Source: Oceanospirillum sp964342385 (GTDB lineage: Bacteria > Pseudomonadota > Gammaproteobacteria > Pseudomonadales > Halomonadaceae). From it: a stretch of DNA of 64,000 bases. How positions within the stretch are numbered: the stretch's first letter is position 1; each line of letters opens with the position of its first letter. The notes under the pieces were generated by a model. It did not search any database. It was not told the origin of the DNA and saw only the letters and a list, made by a program, of their open reading frames with translations. The position numbers and the translations under genes are program-made. The DNA lies in assembly GCA_964342385.1 (NCBI GenBank), contig CAYFGP010000007.1, positions 43,545-107,544 of the forward strand, given 5' to 3'. This document shows, one piece after another, positions 8,641 to 16,072 of this stretch.

Positions 8641-8727
8641 ACTGACACAAAAGTATTTCGATATTTTTCGGCCAGCGGCTGAAGCATGAAGCCATCTGCT
8701 AAAGAGAAACTTTTGTGTGAGTGCTTA
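8641..8727 (+). repeat. 87-bp conserved element, copy 1 (same orientation as an intrinsic terminator)
   Basis: This 87-bp segment matches 31267-31353 (reverse strand) at 81 of 87 positions with no indels. Its ends are complementary: ACACAAAAGT (8645-8654) pairs with ACTTTTGTGT (8709-8718). The interior can form a smaller hairpin (GGCT/AGCC). It lies between the chemoreceptor gene and zapB and runs directly into the terminator at 8732-8781. It could be the body of a small RNA, a cis element, or a short non-autonomous repeat. It matches no family I recognise. Confidence 0.8.
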
Positions 8728-8731
8728 AGAT

Positions 8732-8781
8732 AGCGGGATTTATCATCAGTGTTGTGCTGGTGCGTAAATCCCGCTTTTTTT
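8732..8781 (+). terminator. intrinsic terminator after the 87-bp element
   Basis: The stem AGCGGGATTTA/TAAATCCCGCT with a 22-base loop is followed by a run of T to 8781. It closes the unit containing the 87-bp element. Confidence 0.88.
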
Positions 8782-8855
8782 CATGGCCCACATAGTCCTA
8801 TAATGGGCATCAGGAAAGCCAATTTGCAAAGCAAGACACTTAGGAGTGTTCGAAT

Positions 8856-9266
8856 ATGAGCCTGGATTTGCTGAATGAATTAGAAAAGCGCGTTCAATCT
8901 GCAGTCGATACTATTGAGACTCTGAAATTGGAGATTGAAGAGCTGAAGGAAGATAACGCTCAGCTGCAAGATGATAATGCTCAACTTCAAGAAGAAAAGA
9001 CTGCCTGGGAATCCCGTCTGGGTGATCTGCTAGGTAAGTTTGACCTGCTGGAAGACGAGGAAGCTTCTGCAGAGGCTGTTGAAGAAGTTATTGAAGATGA
9101 AGTTGCAGCACCTGTAGCTTCAGAAGGCGAGCTGATGGATCAAGGCAGTGCGGAAGAAGCGCTGATCGAGCAAGATAGCGCCCTTGACGAGCTTGATGAT
9201 CTGACAGAAGAAGAGGAAGCTGAACTGGAAGCACAAACCGCACCATCCCAGTTTGGTAACCTGTAA
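8856..9266 (+). CDS. zapB: ZapB-like cell-division coiled-coil protein with acidic tail
   Basis: A 136-residue protein. Residues 1-65 are a heptad-rich coiled coil opening MSLDLLNELEKRVQSAVDTI and ending ESRLGDLLGKFD. They align by pattern with E. coli ZapB (79-81 residues), which links ZapA/FtsZ to MatP and the divisome. Here it is followed by a roughly 70-residue Glu/Asp-rich, probably disordered tail that E. coli lacks. The start has AGGAG 9 bases upstream. It sits alone behind a terminator. The family assignment rests on the N-terminal coil only. Confidence 0.75.
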   Translation: MSLDLLNELEKRVQSAVDTIETLKLEIEELKEDNAQLQDDNAQLQEEKTAWESRLGDLLGKFDLLEDEEASAEAVEEVIEDEVAAPVASEGELMDQGSAEEALIEQDSALDELDDLTEEEEAELEAQTAPSQFGNL

Positions 9267-9368
9267 GCCTTCAGCGTATATCGAAGTGCTTAAGCGCTAA
9301 GTGATCATTACCCTGCACTTAGCGCTATTGCTGGATCTGTTATCGGTTCGATTTATCTACAATATTGC

Positions 9369-9836
9369 CTAAAGATCCAGATCCTGCTCAAGCTTGATTG
9401 GGCAGGACATCATCACCGCATCTTCTCTTTCCCCTCCAGGAACACCGTAGTATTTAGGCCGGATTCCATCTTCGATAAAACCCAGTTGCTGGTAGAGGTG
9501 ACGCGCGGCACTATTACTCTCCCGTACCTCTAACAGAATAATCGATAAGCTGAGTTGTTGAGCCTGTTGCTTGATCTCTTGCAGTAGGAAACGCCCAATC
9601 CCCTGTCCTTGTAATGCCGGGTTGACCGCAATATTGTGCAGATGCCATTCATCAGCAATCTTTTGCAACATGGCATAACCGCATAAGCGTTGTTCGATAT
9701 AGACACCTATCAGCGTATCGCCACGCTGTAAGCCCAGCTCAAACATCAGTCGGGTCCAGGGTGTCAGATGGGCCTCGCGCTCAATACCCATCACCGCATC
9801 CAGTTCCAGAATACCGACTTCTCTGATCTTCTTCAC
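9369..9836 (-). CDS. rimI: Ribosomal protein bS18 alanine N-acetyltransferase RimI
   Basis: A 155-residue GNAT acetyltransferase. It shows the acetyl-CoA loop VNPALQGQGIGRFLL (Q/RxxGxG/A), the substrate-side W-x-x motif near TPWTRLMFE, LLEVRESNSAARHLYQQLGF and the C-terminal PKYYGVPGGEREDAVMM typical of RimI. It acetylates the N-terminus of ribosomal protein S18. The GTG start at 9836 overlaps the stop of the upstream HolD-like gene (GTGA), the same neighbour order as E. coli holD-rimI. Confidence 0.93.
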   Translation of the reverse strand: MKKIREVGILELDAVMGIEREAHLTPWTRLMFELGLQRGDTLIGVYIEQRLCGYAMLQKIADEWHLHNIAVNPALQGQGIGRFLLQEIKQQAQQLSLSIILLEVRESNSAARHLYQQLGFIEDGIRPKYYGVPGGEREDAVMMSCPIKLEQDLDL

Positions 9837-10633
9837 TGGTTAGCCTCTATGTTCGTGCTTGGTGTTTTGATGGTTAATAGCTGTTGTAACAGCTGAGCTT
9901 TTCCTGCGGGATGGCCTAAGAGCTGTACCAAACTTTGTGGATGATGCAGTTCAATCTGCAGCAGGTCGCCTTGTTGAATTAACTCGGGCAGTTCACCAAA
10001 CCACCAGCACTTTTGCCCCGGTTGGCACTGTAAACGGGCGCCGGATAGCAGCGCCTTAAAGACAGACAGGAACTCCTGTTCTGAGCATTTGGCGCTGGTG
10101 CCAGGGAAGGGCCACTCAAAGGGTAAACAGATCTGGCTGGCAGGTTGCTGCATAAAGTGCAGTATCTGTCCTACCAAAGGCATCACCTGATGTTCTGGCC
10201 AATCTTGTCCGGTGATATTGCAAATCAGCAGTGGTCCCTGATCAGCCGTACGAATTAAGCCTAAACGCAGCCGCTCTGGCACACGGGCAGAATCGACAAC
10301 AACCGGTGCGGGGGCAGCGTGTTCACTGCTCTCGCGATCACCAAAGATAGCGGGGCGATTAACCTTTGCAGGCGAGTCGCCAGAGAGAAAACTATCCACT
10401 GGACTGGTAGCTTGGCCGACCACTGTCTCTGATTGGGTTTGGTCGTGTCCTAAAGCACCACCACCGTCCATCGCTGCGACGGCAGACATCAATGCAGATT
10501 CGGCATCGGCAGGCGGAGTGCTCTCTTCACAGACAAAATACTCGGACGGTAGAGCACCAGGCAGAGGTTGCCGGGGCATCCAACTGACCACGCCTAACTG
10601 TTCCAGATAAGCTACACGCTGCGCTTCATTCAT
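9833..10633 (-). CDS. Probable DNA polymerase III psi-subunit (HolD-like) protein
   Basis: A 266-residue protein whose N-terminus (YLEQLGVVSWMPRQPLPG) resembles the start of E. coli HolD (LQQLGITQW). That segment binds the chi subunit, and the gene precedes rimI as in E. coli. It is about twice the length of E. coli psi (137). A low-complexity Ala/Ser/Asp-rich region occupies about 40-120, and the C-terminal part (about 125-266) has LLICNITGQDW and LQIELHHPQSL. The assignment rests on position and the short N-terminal motif; the middle region is unlike any domain I recognise. Confidence 0.55.
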   Translation of the reverse strand: MNEAQRVAYLEQLGVVSWMPRQPLPGALPSEYFVCEESTPPADAESALMSAVAAMDGGGALGHDQTQSETVVGQATSPVDSFLSGDSPAKVNRPAIFGDRESSEHAAPAPVVVDSARVPERLRLGLIRTADQGPLLICNITGQDWPEHQVMPLVGQILHFMQQPASQICLPFEWPFPGTSAKCSEQEFLSVFKALLSGARLQCQPGQKCWWFGELPELIQQGDLLQIELHHPQSLVQLLGHPAGKAQLLQQLLTIKTPSTNIEANQ

Positions 10634-10678
10634 CTTGTCTGTCTAACCCCGGCTAAACGCCTGTCTCAGAAAATAAAA

Positions 10679-10705
10679 ATGGCGACAGATTATACCTGTC
10701 GCCAT
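10679..10705 (-). terminator. leuA intrinsic terminator
   Basis: Read on the minus strand, the 10-bp stem ATGGCGACAG/CTGTCGCCAT is followed by ATTTTTATTTT. A second hairpin (TATGGGTAT/ATACCCATA, 10710-10732) lies between it and the leuA stop. Confidence 0.85.
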
Positions 10706-10779
10706 TGTTTATGGGTATCAGCAATACCCATAAGCTAACCCCTTGTATTCAACAGGGGCCGCTTTAGCTGAAAATCGAC

Positions 10780-12327
10780 TTAAACCGTCAGCCCCTGAGG
10801 GTGAGTGCGATCAGAACTACTTAACAGCGCATTTAGTGCGTGGATATAAGCCTTGGCAGACGCGATCACAATATCAGTATCTGCGCCCAGGCCTGTCACC
10901 AGACGGCCGCCTTTATCCAGGCGTACGGTCACTTCACCTTGAGAATCGGTACCACTGGTGATGGCATTCACAGAGTACAGCTCCAGAATGGTTTCACTGT
11001 TGGCGACTTTTTCGATCGCTTTAAAGGTGGCATCCACAGGACCGCTACCTTCAGACTCAGCAGATACTTCTTCGCCATCAACGCTCAGTACCAGCTTAGC
11101 CACTGGGGTTTCACCGGTTTTGGATTGTACTTCCAGGGTTTCCAGCTTAAAGCGTTCAACCGCATCAGTGACACGGGAATCACTCACCAGTGCCTGCAGA
11201 TCCTCGTCATAGATCTCATGCTTTTTATCCGCCAGCTGCTTAAACAGGGCAAATGCGTGGTTCAGCTCGGCTTCAGAATCGAAGGTGATGCCCAGCTCTT
11301 CCAGACGGGTACGGAAGGCGTTACGGCCGGAGTGCTTGCCTAGTACGATGGCGTTGGTGTTCCAACCCACATCCTGAGCTTTCATGATTTCGTAGGTTTC
11401 ACGGTGCTTCAGTACACCATCTTGGTGAATGCCAGACTCGTGAGCAAAAGCGTTTTTGCCCACAATGGCTTTGTTCGGCTGCACCGGGAAGCCGGTCACG
11501 GTAGAAACCAAACGAGAGGTCGGTACGATGTGCACCGGATCGATACGGGTTTCTACAGCAAAGATATCTGGACGGGTACGAATACCCATCACCACTTCTT
11601 CCAGAGAGGCGTTACCGGCACGCTCACCCAGGCCGTTGATGGTACATTCCACCTGACGGGCCCCTGCCTGTACTGCCGCCAGGGAGTTGGCTACTGCCAG
11701 ACCCAGGTCGTTATGGCAGTGCACGGAGAAGATCGCTTTATCGGCATTCGGGATACGGTTCAGCAGCTGACCGATAGTTTCGGCAAACTGGCCTGGAATG
11801 GCGTAACCCACAGTATCCGGGATATTGATGGTGCTGGCACCGGCATCAATGGCCGCTTCAATAATACGGCACAGGAAGTCGATCTCGGAACGACCGGCAT
11901 CCTCACAGGAGAATTCTACATCTGCCATCAGGTTGCGGGCTTTTTTCACCGCGCGTACCGCTTGCTCAATCACCTGATCTGGTTGCATCTGCAGTTTGTG
12001 CTGCATATGAATTGGCGATGTAGCGATAAAGGTATGGATACGACCTGAGTTAGCACCGGCCAGGGCTTCTGCCGCACGCTCAATATCCGCATCCAGTGCG
12101 CGGGACAGACTACAGATGGTGCTGTCTTTTACGCTGTCCGCTACGGCTTTTACCGCATCAAAATCACCTGGACTGGCGATAGCAAAACCCGCTTCGATCA
12201 CATCCACCTTCATTTTTTCCAGGTGTTTAGCGATACGGACTTTCTCATCCTTGGTCATGGACGCGCCAGGGCTCTGCTCACCATCACGCAGTGTGGTATC
12301 AAATATCACCAGATGGTCTTTACTCAT
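10780..12327 (-). CDS. leuA: 2-isopropylmalate synthase
   Basis: A 515-residue enzyme that condenses acetyl-CoA with 2-oxoisovalerate, the first committed step of leucine synthesis. The TIM-barrel carries FDTTLRDGEQSPGASM (metal/substrate site), the SVHCHNDLGLAVAN metal motif and the NGLGERAGNASLEEV motif. The C-terminal LeuA dimer domain (about 390-515) is the leucine feedback site. The ATG is preceded by AGGAG. It is monocistronic, ending in two hairpins. The 350-base upstream region shows no obvious leucine-rich leader peptide. Confidence 0.98.
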   Translation of the reverse strand: MSKDHLVIFDTTLRDGEQSPGASMTKDEKVRIAKHLEKMKVDVIEAGFAIASPGDFDAVKAVADSVKDSTICSLSRALDADIERAAEALAGANSGRIHTFIATSPIHMQHKLQMQPDQVIEQAVRAVKKARNLMADVEFSCEDAGRSEIDFLCRIIEAAIDAGASTINIPDTVGYAIPGQFAETIGQLLNRIPNADKAIFSVHCHNDLGLAVANSLAAVQAGARQVECTINGLGERAGNASLEEVVMGIRTRPDIFAVETRIDPVHIVPTSRLVSTVTGFPVQPNKAIVGKNAFAHESGIHQDGVLKHRETYEIMKAQDVGWNTNAIVLGKHSGRNAFRTRLEELGITFDSEAELNHAFALFKQLADKKHEIYDEDLQALVSDSRVTDAVERFKLETLEVQSKTGETPVAKLVLSVDGEEVSAESEGSGPVDATFKAIEKVANSETILELYSVNAITSGTDSQGEVTVRLDKGGRLVTGLGADTDIVIASAKAYIHALNALLSSSDRTHPQGLTV

Positions 12328-12682
12328 GATTAACTCCTGCAGACTGCCGGGCAGTCAGATCAAACTTGGATTTGTTAAGCGGCGAAATCAGCATTTCAAG
12401 AGTCAGCAACTCTGCTATGGGCAATATTGAAATATTGCGACTTCGCACTTTGTTATATATGGGTATGCATTATTTTATTGTCGGGTCGATCTGACAGCAG
12501 ATAGTCAAACTGGCTTAGCCAGTGACAGGGAAACCCAAGAGTTAACTTTAAACCAGGGTGGCTCGGTACTCTTGCTCATTGAACTGAGAATATGGATATC
12601 TGGTTCCATACATTTTGTTTCGCTGCTTAACAGAGACCTCGAATATGAGCGGATTCTATCAACCGTACGAGAAGATAGAAAA
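12328..12682. other. leuA upstream region
   Basis: No gene is supported here. It holds a perfect 8-bp inverted repeat, GCAATATT-GA-AATATTGC (12421-12438), about 95 bases before the leuA start on the minus strand, a candidate operator or promoter element. No Leu-rich leader ORF with an attenuator was seen. Confidence 0.4.
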
Positions 12683-12874
12683 CTACTCTTGATCTTTCAG
12701 ACGCTTATTTTTGCGATACTGACGGGTTAACCAGATCAAAAAGGCACTTAACAACATTAGTGCCAGGACACAACCCTGCCAGAAGCCATCCACCTCATAG
12801 GTACGCATGACAAAGATAATAATAAAGCCTAGCAGCTGACTGAATACGGCCAGCAAGCGTAAGTTATCCTGCAT
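12683..12874 (-). CDS. Small two-helix inner-membrane protein, unknown
   Basis: A 63-residue protein with two hydrophobic stretches (about 7-23, LAVFSQLLGFIIIFVM; and 31-49, WQGCVLALMLLSAFLIWLT). It ends in a positively charged tail (RQYRKNKRLKDQE), predicting both termini on the cytoplasmic side. An AGG-type site precedes the ATG. I do not recognise the family. It is divergent from the DsbG-like gene and separated from leuA by 350 bases. Confidence 0.6.
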   Translation of the reverse strand: MQDNLRLLAVFSQLLGFIIIFVMRTYEVDGFWQGCVLALMLLSAFLIWLTRQYRKNKRLKDQE

Positions 12875-13038
12875 TTACTCGTTCTACCTTTTTTCTCGCG
12901 TTCTCTTCTCACTGTGAAGTCTCATACTACCTGATAAAGCATAGGATACGCTGCAGAGGGAATTTTTTGTGCTTCATGTGTTCTGAGTTCAAATCGTTTA
13001 CAATTCTTGCTTTTTACTTAGTCAAAAATGGCGACGGA

Positions 13039-14022
13039 ATGTTTTATAAAACGACACTTATCTGGCTGTTAACCTTGGGCTTGTCATCGATTGCCCCAGC
13101 CTTTGCCAATATACCTGCAGATTCAACTGTAGAAGCGCAAGATGAGCAGGCATCTTCTTCTCGTTCGGATGAGAATCTGCAAAACCCTACTGGATCACCT
13201 CATCTGCCAGAAGTGCTTAAACGTATTTTGGTACCCGGCATGAATGTCAGTCAGCAATTTACGGCACAATCCGGTCTGACAGGTTGGGTACTCAGTAGTG
13301 ATGATAACCATACTCTGGTTTATACCACTGCCGATGAGCAAACCTTGATTACAGGTACTCTACTGGATAACCAGGGCAATAACCTTTCTGAGTTCTACAC
13401 CAAGCGTTATCTGCCTGAGGCCGACTTTGCTTTGTTAGCCCAGGCCCATAGTATCGCCCAGCACAGTGTAGCCCAAAACAGTAACGCCGAGCAGGGTGAA
13501 ACGGAACCGGGTCAGCAGTCCTCAATGCCGCCATCCTCAACTCAGTCTCGCTCAGAGCAATCACAGAATGCCCATGATGACGGTAGCTCAGCGCTGTATG
13601 TTTTTTTTGATCCTAACTGTCCTTTTTGCCACTTTGCCTGGCAAGCGCTGGAAGTATATCAGCAGCAAGGGGCTGAGATCCGCTGGATTCCGGTGGCTTA
13701 TCTGCAACCGGATAGTCGCATAAAGGCGGCCGCTGTATTGCAGGCGAAGCACCCGGCTCAAGTGTTAAGGGCCAGTATGTTGCAGCAGGCTGCTTGGCCG
13801 ATGTCTGAAAAAGAGGCTAGTAAGCAGAGTGATCAGGCCTTGAGTTTTAATATGCAGCTGATGAAACGTTTTGCTCTGCAGGGTACTCCTGCATTCGTGT
13901 GGCTGGATAGTGAACAGCAGTTACAAAGCTATAGTGGTATGCCTAAGCTGGCGACATTTGCTGAGATGACTGGACAGGATGAACAGCAGCAAAAAGCACC
14001 TGAGCTGGCCCGTTTTCGCTAG
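13039..14022 (+). CDS. DsbC/DsbG-like periplasmic thiol:disulfide interchange protein
   Basis: A 327-residue protein with a cleavable signal peptide (about 1-23, ending APAFA) when started at ATG 13039; an upstream start at 12967 would bury the signal and is rejected. The N-terminal part (to about 140) is a DsbC/G-type dimerisation region. The thioredoxin domain has the active site CPFC in FFDPNCPFCHFAW and the cis-Pro loop GTPAFVW. An unusual ~45-residue Ser/Gln/Asn-rich linker (about 135-185) separates the two. It probably isomerises or protects cysteines of exported proteins. The next gene is a TlpA-type thioredoxin, a possible partner. Confidence 0.85.
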   Translation: MFYKTTLIWLLTLGLSSIAPAFANIPADSTVEAQDEQASSSRSDENLQNPTGSPHLPEVLKRILVPGMNVSQQFTAQSGLTGWVLSSDDNHTLVYTTADEQTLITGTLLDNQGNNLSEFYTKRYLPEADFALLAQAHSIAQHSVAQNSNAEQGETEPGQQSSMPPSSTQSRSEQSQNAHDDGSSALYVFFDPNCPFCHFAWQALEVYQQQGAEIRWIPVAYLQPDSRIKAAAVLQAKHPAQVLRASMLQQAAWPMSEKEASKQSDQALSFNMQLMKRFALQGTPAFVWLDSEQQLQSYSGMPKLATFAEMTGQDEQQQKAPELARFR

Positions 14023-14048
14023 GTCTAGGTCTAAGTCTAGGTCTAGGT
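14019..14048 (+). repeat. CTAGGT hexamer tandem repeat (5 copies)
   Basis: Five consecutive CTAGGT-type hexamers (the third is CTAAGT) begin inside the last codon and stop of the DsbG-like gene. They are followed by a GGCTGAGCT/AGCTCAGCC hairpin (14054-14085) without a T-run. Confidence 0.9.
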
Positions 14049-14160
14049 GTAAGGGCTGAGCTTGGGATTAGGTAAGAGCTCAGCCAAACCCCGTTAGGGT
14101 GGAAAGGATAGTAACGCTCGCCCGATTTTATAGTGCGGATAAAACAGGAATAGGGAAATT

Positions 14161-14988
14161 ATGGGGGCAATCAGTCTCGGACCTTTGATGGTATCAACAG
14201 AGCGCCTTTATCTGATCGGCGCTCTGATTATCTTTTTTCTACTGGCAGAAGGACTGAATAAGGCCTTTCGATCCCCGGACGCTGAGTTTGATTTTTCCCG
14301 TTGGGCACAACACAGTTTTTGGTATGGACTGTTGGTTGCTCGTTTGGCTTACGTGGCTCAATATCCGTCGGCTTTTAGTTACGATTGGTTGAGCGTGCTT
14401 TATTTCTGGCAACCCGGTTACTCTCTAACTGCTGCCCTCATAACTGCTTGTGTGGTGACTCTGATGCATTTTAAAACTCAACCTAAGGCACTCAGTGCTG
14501 CACTGGCTATCTTGTTGGTCGCCGTTGTGATCTGGGCTGGTTTAAAGCTCTGGCAGCCGCTGGATAGTGACCAGGTACAAATCCTGCCTGAGATTCAACT
14601 ACCCACCCTGCAAGGCCAGGCGGTTAAATTGGACGAGCAGAAACAGCCGCTTATTATTAATCTTTGGGCCAGCTGGTGTGCTCCTTGTTTGCGTGAGATG
14701 CCTGCACTGGTTTACTTTGCTCAGCAAAACCCCGAGCTAACCATTTGGCTCGTCAATGCTGGGGAATCCAGCATTACTGTTGAAAACTTTGTTCGCAATA
14801 ACCCCGAGCTGGCCTTGCCAGAGAATATGCTGGTATTGGACCCGAATCAGCAGCTGATGCAACACTTTAATGCCCCTGGTCTGCCGGTAACACTGGCGTT
14901 TAATCAGGGACAACTAATAGATAGCCATATTGGTGAGTTGAACCCGGCACGCTTGCAGGAGATGGCCCAGCAGATTCAGGTAAATTAG
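14161..14988 (+). CDS. Membrane-anchored TlpA-type thioredoxin-fold protein
   Basis: A 275-residue protein. The N-terminal half has about four hydrophobic segments (about 15-30, 55-72, 88-105, 118-138) in an arrangement reminiscent of Lgt-like membrane domains. The C-terminal TlpA/ResA-like thioredoxin domain faces the periplasm, with active site CAPC in WASWCAPCLREMPAL and cis-Pro loop GLPVTLAF. It is likely a thiol reductase for exported or c-type cytochrome-related substrates. An AGGGAAA site precedes ATG 14161. It is downstream of the DsbG-like gene, and the two may form a redox pair. Its last 4 bases overlap the convergent lipoprotein gene. Confidence 0.82.
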   Translation: MGAISLGPLMVSTERLYLIGALIIFFLLAEGLNKAFRSPDAEFDFSRWAQHSFWYGLLVARLAYVAQYPSAFSYDWLSVLYFWQPGYSLTAALITACVVTLMHFKTQPKALSAALAILLVAVVIWAGLKLWQPLDSDQVQILPEIQLPTLQGQAVKLDEQKQPLIINLWASWCAPCLREMPALVYFAQQNPELTIWLVNAGESSITVENFVRNNPELALPENMLVLDPNQQLMQHFNAPGLPVTLAFNQGQLIDSHIGELNPARLQEMAQQIQVN

Positions 14989-15689
14989 GGCAGTACTTGG
15001 CAGTCGCTCCATAAACAACGGATTAAATGCTGTTGTTGCTGTCCACAATCGACGTTGTAAACTTCACGCGGCCACTGCCTGACCAGAGCACTGAGTTGGG
15101 CTTGTGGACATAGGCTGCTTTGAGCTAAGCGCTCAGCCACAAATTGGGAGCGATCCTGGCTTTGCAACAAGTCGCCCTCTGTTTGAGCTCGGGGAGGAAA
15201 ATAATCTTCTGCTAAGACCTCCAGGCGCTTCAGTTCTAAACCTGTCTGGACTAAATCCTCATGACCTTGCTGATAGCTCCATAACAGATTTCGGCAGCCT
15301 TCAGCACCGGGCTCATCTGTCATCTTATGGATACGTTCCGCTTTTGCCTGCAAAGACGTTTTCAAGCTCATTGCCAGACCTAAAGTGGTGTCCGATTCAC
15401 TCATGTTACGCTCTACCGATTGCACAACTTGTTTGTTCAGTGCTTGATCGGCCAGCAATACCCAGCGATTGTTGCTCTGCCACCACTGAGTCTGGGTTTC
15501 ATAAGCGAGTGATATGGTTTCTGGGTATAAACGAGCACACTCCCGACTAATCTGTCGTAAGAGTGCATCTTGATGCAGGACTTCCTGAATCAGGTGAGCA
15601 TCGGCTAACTGCTGGGTATCTATAGGGCTGACATTGGCGCATCCTGTGAGTAGCAGCAGACCTGATATTGTTAGCGGTATAGCTTTCAT
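14985..15689 (-). CDS. Putative outer-membrane or periplasmic lipoprotein, unknown function
   Basis: A 234-residue protein with a lipoprotein signal peptide: MKAIPLTISGLLLLTGCANV has the lipobox LTGC with Cys17. The mature part is mainly helical, with several Cys residues (ECARLYP, GCRNLLW, SSLCPQAQ, NVDCGQQQ, IRCLWSDCQ) that could form disulfides. This is interesting next to two thiol-redox genes. No family is recognised. It is convergent with the TlpA-like gene. Confidence 0.7.
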   Translation of the reverse strand: MKAIPLTISGLLLLTGCANVSPIDTQQLADAHLIQEVLHQDALLRQISRECARLYPETISLAYETQTQWWQSNNRWVLLADQALNKQVVQSVERNMSESDTTLGLAMSLKTSLQAKAERIHKMTDEPGAEGCRNLLWSYQQGHEDLVQTGLELKRLEVLAEDYFPPRAQTEGDLLQSQDRSQFVAERLAQSSLCPQAQLSALVRQWPREVYNVDCGQQQQHLIRCLWSDCQVLP

Positions 15690-16072
15690 GCCTTGTCTCC
15701 TTACCTTGCTGTCTCACACAACCTGCACCTTTTATTCTCATTTTTCAAGTATGGCGCTGATGCCTGCATCGCGACTCGAGCAATAAGCCAGATTGCTGTT
15801 AGCTCTGGGCATAATAAATCAGCATAGACGCTCAAATGCTTAACTTTGGCTGTGTTTGAGCACGATAATTTCAGCACCATATTTTCGGCACAAAATGGAA
15901 TTTATGCAAAAACTGCAAAGAGCACTTTTGCTAAGGCTTTTGTCGCTGTTTTTGCTAACGCTTTTGCAGAACGGTGTCGCGGTGAAAAATCCCTAAATGA
16001 GACTAGGGATTAACCCTCAAATCCGCTAAGATATCGCCCCTTTTTTGCCCAAGCCATTTTTCAGAGGTGTAC
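15690..16072. other. intergenic region upstream of rapA
   Basis: No gene is supported. It contains phased TTTTGCTAA-type direct repeats (about 15926-15967) and a perfect 8-bp inverted repeat AATCCCTA/TAGGGATT (15988-16011) about 60 bases before the rapA start, a candidate operator. Confidence 0.4.

Noticed and set aside
12967..13038. Upstream start for the DsbG-like gene
   Set aside because: It would put 24 residues before the signal peptide.
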